From contig NZ_JSEP01000020.1 of NCBI RefSeq assembly GCF_001624695.1, positions 1 to 64,000 on the forward strand: a DNA stretch of 64,000 nt. The letters are read 5' to 3'. This DNA is from Labrenzia sp. OB1 (GTDB lineage Bacteria; Pseudomonadota; Alphaproteobacteria; Rhizobiales; Stappiaceae). A model generated the notes under the pieces. The model worked only from the letters and a program-made list of their open reading frames with translations, was not told where the DNA came from and did not search any database. The position numbers and the translations under genes are program-made. How positions within the stretch are numbered: position 1 is the stretch's first letter; the number at the start of each line of letters is the position of its first letter. Shown in pieces: positions 9,199 through 18,679 of this stretch.

Positions 9199-10371
9199 TC
9201 ATTCCGCTGCCGTTTCGGGCAATGGAACCTCGATTTCGGGGTTGAGCTCCTGATCGGCATCGGCCGTCGGCTGCCGGGTGAAGCCCTTGAGGTCGGAGAA
9301 CTCGCGGGCGTCACGCTGGATCTGGACCGGACTGAGCGCGTAAACGGTGGCAAGTTCAGCCAGAGACCGTAATGCATGCATGTGAATGCGCTCGTACCCG
9401 TGGCTGGCGTCGACGCCGAAAGTGATCAGGGCGGTGCGCACGTCCGCACCGGCTTCGATCGCAGTGGCCGCGTCGGAGCGATAGAAACGGAAGACATCCT
9501 TCTGGTACTTGATGTCATTGTCGCGGCACAGCTGAACCATTTTCCGTGTCAGATGGTAATCGAAGGGTCCTGTCTGATCGGCCATGGCGATGGTGACGCC
9601 GAATTCGTCTGAGTTCTGACCTGGTGCGGTGGTGCCGTTGTCGATGGCCACCAGCGAGGCGATATCGGGTGTCAGGATCGATTGCGCGCCATGGCCGGTT
9701 TCCTCCGCGATGGTGAACAGCCAGAAGACATCGACAGTCGGCTCGATATCCGATTCCACCATTGCCTTCAGGGCGGCCAGCATCACCGCGACGCCGGCCT
9801 TGTTGTCCAGGTGCCTGGATACGATAAATCCGTTCTCCAGAAACTCCGGCAGCGGATCGATGGCAACGAAATCGCCGACGTCCAGACCAAGCCTGAGCAG
9901 ATCGGCTTCCGACTTGGAGTAGGCATCGACACGGAGTTCGACATATTCCCAGCCGACAGGCAGGTCATCAACACCCTTGTTGAACGTATGGCCCGACGCC
10001 TTCAGCGGCAGAATTGTACCGGTATAGGCACCGTTTTCGGAAAACACCGTCGTTCGCGCGCCTTCTGCGAAGCGGGCGGACCAGTGACCGATGGGAACGA
10101 GCTCCAGACGACCGTTGTCTTTCAGCGACTTGACCTGCGCCCCGAGCGTATCGAGATGCGAAACGAAGGCCCTGGCCGGTTTGCGTTTCTTACCCGGTAT
10201 TCTGGCGCGCACACCGCCGCGCCGGGTTATCTCGTAGAAAACACCGAGGGACTCAAGTTCCTTGGAAACATGCCTTACGATTTCGTCCGTGTATCCGGTC
10301 GGGCTTGGGATTTTCAGCAAATCCTGAAGTTTTGCCGTCAGGTAGGGAATGTCGATATTGAGCAATGTCAT
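9199..10371 (-). CDS. NAGGN-system M42-family peptidase
   Basis: 390 residues. Residues of the M42/M20 dinuclear metalloaminopeptidase core are visible: HLD (FVSHLDTLGAQ), the bridging Asp in SRHLDNKAGVAV, the EE pair in FTIAEETGHGA, Asp in VAIDNGT and a late His in GYERIHMHAL. This subfamily is found next to the genes for the dipeptide osmolyte N-acetylglutaminylglutamine amide. It is likely cytoplasmic and may recycle or trim the dipeptide, which is inferred. The start overlaps the end of ngg (ATGA), so it is the third gene of the operon. I see nothing missing. Confidence 0.9.
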   Translation of the reverse strand: MTLLNIDIPYLTAKLQDLLKIPSPTGYTDEIVRHVSKELESLGVFYEITRRGGVRARIPGKKRKPARAFVSHLDTLGAQVKSLKDNGRLELVPIGHWSARFAEGARTTVFSENGAYTGTILPLKASGHTFNKGVDDLPVGWEYVELRVDAYSKSEADLLRLGLDVGDFVAIDPLPEFLENGFIVSRHLDNKAGVAVMLAALKAMVESDIEPTVDVFWLFTIAEETGHGAQSILTPDIASLVAIDNGTTAPGQNSDEFGVTIAMADQTGPFDYHLTRKMVQLCRDNDIKYQKDVFRFYRSDAATAIEAGADVRTALITFGVDASHGYERIHMHALRSLAELATVYALSPVQIQRDAREFSDLKGFTRQPTADADQELNPEIEVPLPETAAE

Positions 10372-12149
10372 GGCCCGGTCCGGTTCATTGTGTTCCTGAC
10401 CGGTTGCGGTACCGACAGGGGAAACAGGAAATCAACGAAGCGTTCGGCGGTGGGCTGAGGCTCGTGATTGGCAAGCCCGGGCCGCTCATTGGCTTCAATG
10501 AAACGATAATCCGGTTTTCGTGGGTCCTGGACCATCAAGTCAATGCCTGTCACCGGAATTTCAATGGCGCGGGCAGCCGTGACGGCAGCATCTATAAGCG
10601 TGTGATGGGTTTCTCCCGTCACGTCGTGAATGGTGCCGCCAGTGTGCAGGTTGGCGGTGCGTCTTACGGCCAGTCTGTGTCCTTCGGGCAGAATGTCCCC
10701 GAGCTTGAAGCCTTTCGCGCTCAGACAGCGCTCAACTTCTTCGTCGACCACTATTTTGGATTCGCCGCCCGTGGCGGCAGCGCGTCTTCGCGACTGGATC
10801 TCGATCAGTTCCGCAATGGTTGTCCGGCCGTTACCTGTCACTTCGGCCGGCTTTCGCAGCGCGGCCGCGACCACCTTGTAGTCGATGACCACCAGGCGAA
10901 GGTCCTGGCCGGAGACGAATTCCTCGATCAGAACATCGTTGGAAAAGGTTCTGGCAACGTCGATCGCCGCCATGACTTCTTCAGGTGTGCTCAGGCCGAT
11001 GGCGATGCCCTTGCCCTGTTCCCCGCGGGCAGGTTTGACCACCACGGAGCCGTATCTTTCCAGAAACACAGCGTTTTCGTCCGCCGATCCCGCCAGTATT
11101 TGTCCGGGAACTTCAACGCCTGCACGTTTGACGATGCGGCGCGTCGTGGCCTTGTCGTCGCACAGGGACATGGCAACTGCGCTGGTGAACTCGCTCAGGG
11201 ACTCCCGGCATGCCACGGATCTTCCGCCATAGGACAGCCTGTAAAAACCGCCGATTGCGTCGATGATCTCCGCCTGGATGCCGCGCCGCCGGGCTTCGTT
11301 GATCACGATCGTGGCATAGGGATTGAGCTTGTCATCCAGTGCCGGGCCAGCAAAGAGGGCCTCGTTTATGGTGTTCTTGCGCTTGATCGTGAAAAACGGC
11401 ACCCGTTCAAATCCGAGTTTTTCGTAAAGGCCGATGGCCAGCTCGTTGTCGTGCAACACGGACAGGTCCATGTGCGGCAGACCCTTGCCCTTGAACACCT
11501 CGGCCAGCCGCCGGACCAGCGCTTCACCGACGCCGGGGAACCGTGCCTGGGGCGATACGGACAGGCACCAGAGCGAACTGCCCAGGTCCGCGCCGCTGGT
11601 TGCCTGGCTATGGTCAACGCCCATGGCGGTGCCGACAATCGCGCCCGTGTCGTCCTCCTCGGCCACGAGTACGGTGATCGTTCTGGGGTCGAGGTCGGAC
11701 CAGAAGAACTCCGGTGGCACCGGAACCATGCCCCGGCTGATATAGAGCTCGTTGATGGCTTCCGCGTCCGAGCGCGACGACAGGCGCCGCACTGTAAAGC
11801 CCATCCTGCGGCTGCGGGCCGCGCGGTAGGTCGCCAGGTTCAGACGGAATGTATGGGAGGGGTCGAGAAAAAGCTCATGCGGCGCGCTTCCCACCAGCAC
11901 ATGCGGATCGCGCACGTAAAAGGCAATGTCGCGGCGGTCGGGCCGTTCGTTGCGCAGGACCTCAACGAGTTTATCGGTTTCCTGATAGGTGTTGGCGAAG
12001 ACAAGCCGGCCCCAGCCGCAATTGATATAGCGGTCTTTCTGGAGTTCGCTTTCCTCAAGCCTGAATTCCGGTTTGAGGCCGTGTTCGCGCATGCGCTTCA
12101 GACGATGATCGAACGCGCCCTTGGGCCGCGATGGTTCGTTCTCGGCCAT
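10368..12149 (-). CDS. ngg: N-acetylglutaminylglutamine synthetase (GNAT plus ATP-grasp fusion)
   Basis: 593 residues. The N-terminal half (about 60-270) contains a GNAT acetyltransferase fold (GVDHSQATSGADLGSSLWCL, ARFPGVGEALVRRLAEVF). The C-terminal half (about 290-580) is an ATP-grasp ligase related to glutathione and cyanophycin synthetases (VVVKPARGEQGKGIAIGL, LIEEFVSGQDLRLVVIDYKV, DLMVQDP, FIEANERPGL). Together they acetylate glutamine and join a second glutamine to form the NAGGN skeleton, as shown for this pathway in Sinorhizobium and Pseudomonas. It starts three bases after asnO ends and overlaps the peptidase gene, so the three genes are probably co-transcribed and osmotically induced. 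Confidence 0.92.
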   Translation of the reverse strand: MAENEPSRPKGAFDHRLKRMREHGLKPEFRLEESELQKDRYINCGWGRLVFANTYQETDKLVEVLRNERPDRRDIAFYVRDPHVLVGSAPHELFLDPSHTFRLNLATYRAARSRRMGFTVRRLSSRSDAEAINELYISRGMVPVPPEFFWSDLDPRTITVLVAEEDDTGAIVGTAMGVDHSQATSGADLGSSLWCLSVSPQARFPGVGEALVRRLAEVFKGKGLPHMDLSVLHDNELAIGLYEKLGFERVPFFTIKRKNTINEALFAGPALDDKLNPYATIVINEARRRGIQAEIIDAIGGFYRLSYGGRSVACRESLSEFTSAVAMSLCDDKATTRRIVKRAGVEVPGQILAGSADENAVFLERYGSVVVKPARGEQGKGIAIGLSTPEEVMAAIDVARTFSNDVLIEEFVSGQDLRLVVIDYKVVAAALRKPAEVTGNGRTTIAELIEIQSRRRAAATGGESKIVVDEEVERCLSAKGFKLGDILPEGHRLAVRRTANLHTGGTIHDVTGETHHTLIDAAVTAARAIEIPVTGIDLMVQDPRKPDYRFIEANERPGLANHEPQPTAERFVDFLFPLSVPQPVRNTMNRTGP

Positions 12150-12152
12150 GGA

Positions 12153-13928
12153 TCAGACCTCCTGTGCCTGCAGCCACATTTCCAGCAGTGCGACCTGCCA
12201 GAGTTCGGAGCCGCGCAGCGGCGTGATGTATTTTGTCGGGTCGGCGTAAAGCTTTTCCAGATAAACGCTGTTGAAGAGGCCTCGTTCCCTTGCTGCCTGA
12301 CTGGATAGCGTATCACGCACCATGTCCAGGTAATCCCCCTGGATATATTTGAGGGCAGGGACCGGAAAATAGCCTTTGGGCCTGTCGATCACAGCACTGG
12401 GGACGACCTTGCGGGCGGCGTCCTTCAGGACGCCCTTGCCTTGCTGGGCCAGCTTGAATTCAGCCGGGATCCGTCCGGCGAGCTCCACCAGTTCATGGTC
12501 CAGGAACGGCACGCGTGCCTCCAGGCCCCAGGCCATCGAGTGATTGTCGACCCGCTTCACGGGATCGTCGACAAGCATGACATTGGTGTCGAGGCGCAGA
12601 GCCTTGTCGACGGGGTCGGCGGCGCCGGGACGGGCAAAATGGGCTTCGACAAAGGCGAGGCTTTCGTCTCTGGCACAGAGATAGTCGGAGGAAACGGCTT
12701 CCGCCATCTGCGCTTCCGCCCGGTCGAAGAAGCCGGCAGCATAGTCCTGAACAGGTTGGCTCGATCCGGTCAGTTTCGGATACCAGTGATAGCCGGCGAA
12801 GACCTCGTCCGCACCCTGGCCGGACTGAACCACCTTGATGTGCTTGGAGACCTCCCGCGACAGCAGGTAGAAGCCGATATTGTCGTAGGAGACCATCGGT
12901 TCCGACATGGCGCGGATTGCACCTGGAAGGTTTTCCTGAAGTTCGGAGGAGGGGATGAAGATTTGCTGGTGATTGGTGCCGTAGTGTTCGGCGATCAGGT
13001 CCGAATACTGGAACTCGTCGCCTTTTTCGCCATGTGCTTCCTCAAAGCCGATTGAGAATGTCGAGAGGCCCTGCTGTCCTTCCTCGGCAAGCAGGCCGAC
13101 GATCATGGAGGAATCCACGCCGCCGGAGAGCAGAACGCCGACAGGCACGTCTGCGACCATGCGCCGGCGAACTGCCTTGCGGAGGCCTTCCAGAACCATG
13201 TCGCGCCAGTCGTCGGCGCTGCGGGCCAGATCTTCGTCCGACTTTTCAAACGTCGGCTCCCACCAGGTCACGTCGGCGGAGCGGCCGTCGGTTTCGATGG
13301 TCCTGACCGTTGCGGCAGGCAGCTTGCGGACCCCGTTCAGGATCGTGCGCGGCGCGGGGACCACCGCATGCCAGCTCATGTAATGGTGCAGGGCGACGCG
13401 GTCGATGGAGGTGTCGATATTGCCGCCGGCGAGCAGGGCGGGCAGGGAGGACGCGAATGCGAGCCTGCCGCCGGCTTCGCTGACATAAAGCGGTTTGATG
13501 CCGAACCGGTCGCGGGCAAGGTGGATGCGGCCGCTGTCATGTTCGTGAATGGCGACCGCGAACATGCCGTGGAAGCGCGAGAAACAGTCTTTGCCCCATT
13601 CCTTCCAGGCCTTCAGGATGACCTCAGTGTCGCTTGTGGAGAAAAAGGAATAGCCCTTGGCGCTCAGTTCGGTGCGCAGTTCCTGATAGTTGTAGATGCA
13701 GCCGTTGAAGACGAGTGACAAACCGAGAGCGGTGTCGGTCATCGGCTGGGCGCCACGGTCACTCAGGTCGATGATTTTGAGACGCCTGTGGCCGAAGGCG
13801 ATCCGGCCGCGCTGGGTCACGCCCATGCTGTCGGGACCGCGGGCCTCCATCGCGTCAGCCATCCGGCGAACCCGGACAATGTCGGCCTGATCGTTCTTGA
13901 AAACCACTTCGCCGCAAATGCCGCACAT
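12153..13928 (-). CDS. asnO: N-acetylglutaminylglutamine amidotransferase (asparagine-synthetase family)
   Basis: 591 residues. After Met removal the N-terminal Cys of MCGICGEVVF is the class II glutaminase nucleophile. The synthetase half carries the PP-loop VLLSGGVDSSMIVGLL (about 255-270) and the downstream region YHWYPKLTG to SMAWGLEARVPFLDHELVEL. The enzyme amidates the acetylated dipeptide to give the compatible solute NAGGN. It is the first gene of the operon and is transcribed away from a MarR regulator. The 84-bp divergent spacer contains a 21-bp palindrome that should bind that regulator. Confidence 0.92.
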   Translation of the reverse strand: MCGICGEVVFKNDQADIVRVRRMADAMEARGPDSMGVTQRGRIAFGHRRLKIIDLSDRGAQPMTDTALGLSLVFNGCIYNYQELRTELSAKGYSFFSTSDTEVILKAWKEWGKDCFSRFHGMFAVAIHEHDSGRIHLARDRFGIKPLYVSEAGGRLAFASSLPALLAGGNIDTSIDRVALHHYMSWHAVVPAPRTILNGVRKLPAATVRTIETDGRSADVTWWEPTFEKSDEDLARSADDWRDMVLEGLRKAVRRRMVADVPVGVLLSGGVDSSMIVGLLAEEGQQGLSTFSIGFEEAHGEKGDEFQYSDLIAEHYGTNHQQIFIPSSELQENLPGAIRAMSEPMVSYDNIGFYLLSREVSKHIKVVQSGQGADEVFAGYHWYPKLTGSSQPVQDYAAGFFDRAEAQMAEAVSSDYLCARDESLAFVEAHFARPGAADPVDKALRLDTNVMLVDDPVKRVDNHSMAWGLEARVPFLDHELVELAGRIPAEFKLAQQGKGVLKDAARKVVPSAVIDRPKGYFPVPALKYIQGDYLDMVRDTLSSQAARERGLFNSVYLEKLYADPTKYITPLRGSELWQVALLEMWLQAQEV

Positions 13929-13971
13929 ATTGACAAGTCTCTCTGTTTCCTGAAAACACGGACACTATATA

Positions 13972-13992
13972 GAACTCTAATCATTAGAGTTC
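13972..13992. promoter_or_regulatory. 21-bp palindrome between asnO and marR
   Basis: GAACTCTAAT-C-ATTAGAGTTC has perfect 10-bp arms around one central base. It lies 43 bp from the asnO start and 20 bp from the marR start. MarR dimers bind palindromes of this size and commonly repress their own divergent promoters. The link to this MarR protein is inferred from position. Confidence 0.75.
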
Positions 13993-14012
13993 AAATTAAC
14001 AGAGGTGTTACG

Positions 14013-14489
14013 ATGCAGGCGGTGGGTTCGTCGCAAGTGATCAAGGCCATCCGCAGGATCGTGCGGGCCATTGATCTGCGGTCTCGGGAAGTGTCCCGTC
14101 TAACCGGGCTTACCATCCCGCAAATCGTTGTCCTGCAAGGTGTTCGAGATCTGGGTGAGGTGACGACGAAAGTACTTTCCGACAATGCTGATCTGAGCTC
14201 GGCGACTGTCGTGACCATACTGGACAAACTTGAGGAAAAGGGGCTGGTCGAACGCTACAGGTCGGTTTCCGACAGGCGAATCGTGCACACAAAACTGACC
14301 GAGCAAGGCAGGAAAACGGCCTCCAATCTCCCGGGTCTGCTGCATGAGGAATTCGAAAAGAAGTTCGCTGACCTGGACGCGGTAGAGCGTTTGCGGCTGG
14401 TCGGGGCGATCGAACAGATCGCGGAGATGATGAATGCGCACAAGCTGGACGCCGCTCCGATCCTGATGACAGGCAAGCTTCCCGATTAG
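14013..14489 (+). CDS. MarR-family transcriptional regulator beside the NAGGN operon
   Basis: 158 residues. The winged helix-turn-helix covers about 30-110 (TIPQIVVLQGVRDLGEVTTKVL, SSATVVTILDKLEEKGLVER, SVSDRRIVHTKLTEQGRK). Start ATG 14013 is chosen because gaggtg precedes it and the family N-terminus begins close to here; the open frame extends upstream without similarity. It is divergent from asnO with the 21-bp palindrome between them, so autoregulation and control of NAGGN synthesis are likely but inferred. Confidence 0.9.
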   Translation: MQAVGSSQVIKAIRRIVRAIDLRSREVSRLTGLTIPQIVVLQGVRDLGEVTTKVLSDNADLSSATVVTILDKLEEKGLVERYRSVSDRRIVHTKLTEQGRKTASNLPGLLHEEFEKKFADLDAVERLRLVGAIEQIAEMMNAHKLDAAPILMTGKLPD

Positions 14490-14556
14490 GTGGGGGGAGC
14501 ACAGGTCCGGCTTCATGTTCGACCCCGGCAACTTGAAGGAGGTCTGGACCGTTTCC

Positions 14557-16689
14557 TCAGGCCCGTTTCTTTTCCATTTGGGCAGATCGTGCCGTCCTGG
14601 ATTTTTGGAAGTCCTCGATGCGCTGCCGGACGTCCTTCGCGGCGACGGCAGGGGAGCAGAAGTACCCCTGCATTCCGTCGCAAAGATGCGCCGCCGTGAG
14701 CGCATATTCGCCGGCCGTTTCCGCACCTTCCGCGATCACGCGCAGGCCGAGGCTTCGTCCAAGGCCGACAATTGCGTGGAACAGATGCTCCTTCTGCAAA
14801 TCCTTGTCGGCATCGGCGAGGAAGGCGCGGTCGATCTTCAACTCCTGGAACGGCAGCCTGTGGAGATAGATCAGCGAGGAATATCCCGAGCCGAAATCGT
14901 CCAGCGAAAGCTGCACGCCGATTTTCTGGAGTTCGGAAAGGATGTCGAGAACCATCTGCTCGCCGGTATCGACAAAAACGTTTTCGGTCAGTTCCAGACA
15001 CAGCATCCGTGCCGGTAACCGGTAGGTGTTCAGCATGTGCCGGACTGTTGCGGCAAAGCTGGGCTGGCGAAATTGCAGGGGGGAGACATTCACGGAAACC
15101 TGGCCGAACTCAAACCCGGCCTGCCGCCATTCGGCGGCCTGTCTGCAGGCCCGTTCCAGGACATATTGTCCAAGCTCCAGAATAAGTCCCGTTTTTTCTG
15201 CGATCGGTATGAATTCGCCCGGCGGTATATAGCCCCGCTTGTCGTTCGGCCAGCGGGCCAGGGCCTCCAGGCCGATCAGCCGGTCGTCAGAGGGACAGAT
15301 CTGCGGTTGATAGTGAAGCTCCAGCTGTTCGGTCTTCAGGGCGGCCCGCAGAAGCGTTTCCACCAGCATCTCCGTCTGCACACGCTCGTTGAGCGGGGTG
15401 GAGAAGAAGATATGCCTGGCGCCCGTGCTTTCCTTGGCTGCTCTGAGAGCAAGTCCGGCAACGCGGTGAGCGGTTTCCGCGTCCTGTGCGTCCTGGGGCA
15501 GCAAGGCTATGCCGATGCTCGGCTCCACGCGAATTTCACCTTCTTCCATATTGAAGGGAACCGACAGCATTTCTATTGCCTGGATCGCGTAGTCCTCGGC
15601 GATCGCACCCTGGGCGTCGAACGGCAGCAGGATGCAGAAATCGTCGGCGGAGATACGGGCAATCTGAGCGCTCGGTCCGAAGATGTTGGCAAGGCGGGCA
15701 TAGGCCTGAAGCAGGACACGGTTGCCCACCTGGTGGCCGAATGTATCGTTGATCTTGGAAAATCCGTTGAAGTCGAGATGAATCAGGGAGGCGCGGAACT
15801 TCCCGTCCTTTGACCGCTTCAGGGCATTGTTGAGATCGGAGAAGTAGCGCGCACGATTGCCGGCTGTCGTGACCGGGTCGGTATAGGCGAGCTTCTGCAG
15901 CTTGTCCTGGAGATCGGTAACCCGTGTCAGGCCATGCGCAAGGTCGCCGATTTCATCGAGACGGTCCGTGAAGGGGATCTCTCGGGGTTGCGTTCCGGCC
16001 GCAAGTTCGTCCGCTGTTCTGGCGAGCTGGCGCAAGGGGCGCAACTCAAAACGCAGAAAGAGTCCACCCATCAGGATGGCACCCGTCAGAATAACGATAG
16101 CCGCCGAGGCTATCCGGGTCTTGAGACGGTTTTCAGCGAAGTTGAGATCGTCCACCCATCCGACATCGACCGCGAGTGCACCGGCGAGCTTGTTGTTTTC
16201 CGCCAGGATCGGCATCAGGTAGGCAAGCCGCAGGCGTTCCTGTACAGGAACTTCTCCGGTGAAAGGCTGTCCTGCGGCAAGGCTGGCGTAGGCCGGGTGT
16301 CCCTCGCGGATTGAAAAGACCTTCGCGGGGGCTCCGTCAGGGGTTGCGAAGGTCGTCGCGAACCGGTCGAACGACGACGTCTGCTCCGTCCAGGAAAACA
16401 GGTTTGCCGCGCCCTGGTTCGCCTGGCCGATGGTCTTGACGAGCTCGTCAAGCTTTTCTCCCGGGACCAGCGGATTCTGGCCGGACGCTGTCGCGATATG
16501 AAGGGAAACGGGGTTTTGGCTGGCACCGAATTGCGGACGAAAGGCGTGGTTTGTGCCTTCACTCAGGATGGCCACGGCTGCTCTGGCTGCCCGGTCAATC
16601 CGGAAAGAGGCGTTTTCTTCGGTTGTCTTGGACAGCTCAAAATAGCTCAGGCCTGAAACCAGTCCGATACTGCAGAGCACCATGATCAC
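14557..16689 (-). CDS. Membrane GGDEF-EAL c-di-GMP phosphodiesterase with HAMP domain
   Basis: 710 residues from GTG 16689. An N-terminal TM segment is followed by an extracytoplasmic region (about 25-165), a second TM (ASAAIVILTGAILMGGLFL), a HAMP domain, a GGDEF domain (about 270-430) and an EAL domain (about 450-700). The GGDEF signature is degenerate (SADDF, near 346), so cyclase activity is unlikely. The EAL side keeps GLEALARW (near 473), ELTEN, LDDFGSGYSS, LKIDRAF and IAEGAET, consistent with active c-di-GMP hydrolysis. The start is doubtful: the reading frame continues 5' through IKRLGPHSLVYRISVIL, which would complete the first TM helix. No ATG, GTG or TTG occurs there before a stop at 16764. 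Confidence 0.88.
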   Translation of the reverse strand: MIMVLCSIGLVSGLSYFELSKTTEENASFRIDRAARAAVAILSEGTNHAFRPQFGASQNPVSLHIATASGQNPLVPGEKLDELVKTIGQANQGAANLFSWTEQTSSFDRFATTFATPDGAPAKVFSIREGHPAYASLAAGQPFTGEVPVQERLRLAYLMPILAENNKLAGALAVDVGWVDDLNFAENRLKTRIASAAIVILTGAILMGGLFLRFELRPLRQLARTADELAAGTQPREIPFTDRLDEIGDLAHGLTRVTDLQDKLQKLAYTDPVTTAGNRARYFSDLNNALKRSKDGKFRASLIHLDFNGFSKINDTFGHQVGNRVLLQAYARLANIFGPSAQIARISADDFCILLPFDAQGAIAEDYAIQAIEMLSVPFNMEEGEIRVEPSIGIALLPQDAQDAETAHRVAGLALRAAKESTGARHIFFSTPLNERVQTEMLVETLLRAALKTEQLELHYQPQICPSDDRLIGLEALARWPNDKRGYIPPGEFIPIAEKTGLILELGQYVLERACRQAAEWRQAGFEFGQVSVNVSPLQFRQPSFAATVRHMLNTYRLPARMLCLELTENVFVDTGEQMVLDILSELQKIGVQLSLDDFGSGYSSLIYLHRLPFQELKIDRAFLADADKDLQKEHLFHAIVGLGRSLGLRVIAEGAETAGEYALTAAHLCDGMQGYFCSPAVAAKDVRQRIEDFQKSRTARSAQMEKKRA

Positions 16690-17191
16690 CAGGATAACGC
16701 TAATCCGGTAAACAAGCGAATGTGGACCAAGCCTCTTTATCTCACCAGTTCCTTGCCAAATTCACGTATGAGGAGTTTGTCAGCACGTCGGCACGCTAAG
16801 GTAAAATCCATTCGCTACGAAATTCTGAACAAATTCCCCGAAAATGAATCAATATGAGTAAAAAAGGCATGAGAGGCTTTTACATGGGTATTTTTCGCAT
16901 GTATCCGTACCTTTGACAATAAATTTTCGTGCGATAATTGTGCGTTTAATGTGACGGAAGGGCTAAATTCGCGATAAAGGGAACCTGCGAATGCTTGTTT
17001 GAGTGTACGTCGCACCAGCCCCATTGGAAAATCATCGGAAAGAGGATAGGACGGGGGGCTTTGCATCCTTCGGAAAGGATCCGTCCAGCTGTAAATTCGT
17101 GGCCCGGATGGAACGGACCGGAGGGCAAGAGCATTCGGCGAGGCGTTTGGGGCCATCGAATTCGGCCAGGGGTTTTCGGGAAGAGCAATAG
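16690..17191. other. Intergenic region before trkH
   Basis: The first about 70 bp (16690-16761) remain open in the frame of the GGDEF-EAL gene and may encode its true N-terminus. Positions 16790-16960 are AT-rich and may contain divergent promoters. No gene or clear terminator is recognised in the rest. Confidence 0.4.
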
Positions 17192-18637
17192 TTGATTTCT
17201 CTCAGACCAGTATTGAACGTTCTCGGCTTTTTGTATGTCGGTCTTGCAACCGCCATGCTCATTCCGGCAATCGTCGATGTGGCGCAGAAAAATGCCGACT
17301 GGCAGGCCTTCGTTTTTTCTGCGCTGCTCACAGGCATGGTCGGCATGCTGCTGTCGCTCGCCGTCGGCGGCACGCTTCTGGAAGGGCTGGATACACGTCA
17401 GACCTTCATTCTGACGACCCTTGCATGGTCCACGCTGCCGGCTTTCGGGGCGCTGCCGTTCCTGTGGCTCGGGATCGACTATGCCGACGCCGTTTTCGAA
17501 GCGGTTTCGGGATTCACGACGACGGGATCCACCGTTCTGACCGGGTTGGACAGCCTGCCGCCCGGACTCCTTGTCTGGCGTTCCATCATGCAATGGATGG
17601 GCGGGGTGGGGATCATCGTCATGGCGATCGTCCTGCTGCCTTTTCTCAGGATCGGCGGGATGCAGCTGTTCCAGAGCGAGAATTCCGACCGCTCGGAGAA
17701 AATCGTCAGCCGGTCCGTGGAACTGATCCGCCTGCTCGGGCTCGCCTATGTATTCCTGACAGTTTTGTGCATTGTGTCCTATCTGGCGACCGGAATGGAT
17801 CTGTTCGATGCGTTCAATCACGCCCTGACCACGATTTCGACGGGCGGGTATTCGACCCATGACGCCTCCTTCGGATATTTCACCAATCCGGCTTCCGGCT
17901 GGGTGGCCATCTTCTTCATGATCATCGGATCCCTGCCGTTCGTTCTGCTCATCCAGGCTCTGCGCGGACAGCCACTTCTGCTGTGGCGCGATCCGCAGGT
18001 GCGGGCGTTGCTCGGCTTTCTGGCAGTGGTTTCGCTGACGATGACCGTCTATCTCGGCATCAACATGCACTTTCCGTTCGACGACGCCTTGCTGAAGGCA
18101 ACGTTCAACGTGGTGTCCGTCGTCACGGGCACCGGCTATGCGATGGGGGATTTTTCCGAATGGGGGCCTCCTGTCGTCGGCGTGACCTTCCTCCTGATGT
18201 TCGTCGGAGGCTGTACCGGTTCGACGACGGGCGGCATCAAGATGTTCCGCTTTCTGGTGTTCTTCGGAACCGTGCGCGCTCATCTGCGCCGGATGGTGCG
18301 GCCGCACCGGGTCATGTCGGAGGAATACGCCGGTACCCGGCTGACGCAGGACCTGTCCTTTTCAGTTCTGGCGTTTCTCGTCGTCTATATGGGGTCTGTG
18401 GGCGTCATCACCGTGGCGCTGTCCTTTTTCGATCTGGACCTGGTTACCGCAATTTCAGCGGCTGCGACTTCTGTCGGCAACGTCGGACCGGGGCTCGGGC
18501 CTGTCATCGGACCGGCCGGCCATTTCGCGCCGCTGCCGGACGGCGCCAAATGGCTCCTGTCCATCGCCATGCTGGTGGGCCGTCTTGAACTCTTCACGGT
18601 GCTGGTGCTTCTTGATCCGGATTTCTGGTCGAAATAG
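17192..18637 (+). CDS. trkH: TrkH-family potassium uptake channel subunit
   Basis: 481 residues, an integral membrane protein with the four pore-loop repeats of Trk/Ktr channels: SGFTTTGSTVL (near 105), TTISTGGYSTHDASF (near 215), VVTGTGYAMGDFSEW (near 310) and ATSVGNVGPGLG (near 430). It should carry K+ together with a TrkA-type regulatory subunit, which is not in the window. TTG at 17192 is taken as the start because the first TM helix begins immediately after it and a gggaag sequence lies about 8 bases upstream. K+ uptake fits functionally with the nearby osmolyte operon, though they are separate units. Confidence 0.93.
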   Translation: MISLRPVLNVLGFLYVGLATAMLIPAIVDVAQKNADWQAFVFSALLTGMVGMLLSLAVGGTLLEGLDTRQTFILTTLAWSTLPAFGALPFLWLGIDYADAVFEAVSGFTTTGSTVLTGLDSLPPGLLVWRSIMQWMGGVGIIVMAIVLLPFLRIGGMQLFQSENSDRSEKIVSRSVELIRLLGLAYVFLTVLCIVSYLATGMDLFDAFNHALTTISTGGYSTHDASFGYFTNPASGWVAIFFMIIGSLPFVLLIQALRGQPLLLWRDPQVRALLGFLAVVSLTMTVYLGINMHFPFDDALLKATFNVVSVVTGTGYAMGDFSEWGPPVVGVTFLLMFVGGCTGSTTGGIKMFRFLVFFGTVRAHLRRMVRPHRVMSEEYAGTRLTQDLSFSVLAFLVVYMGSVGVITVALSFFDLDLVTAISAAATSVGNVGPGLGPVIGPAGHFAPLPDGAKWLLSIAMLVGRLELFTVLVLLDPDFWSK

Positions 18638-18679
18638 GCTCGCGAAACCCACCCGATTCGCGCTTGCAAGAGGCTCAAG

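Noticed and set aside
10365-12308. 647-codon plus-strand frame across the NAGGN operon
   Set aside because: It is antisense to ngg and asnO, whose motifs are complete; long antisense frames are common in this GC-rich DNA.
16946-18307. 453-codon minus-strand frame opposite trkH
   Set aside because: It is rich in H, Q and R with no domain, the usual look of an antisense frame to a membrane protein gene.
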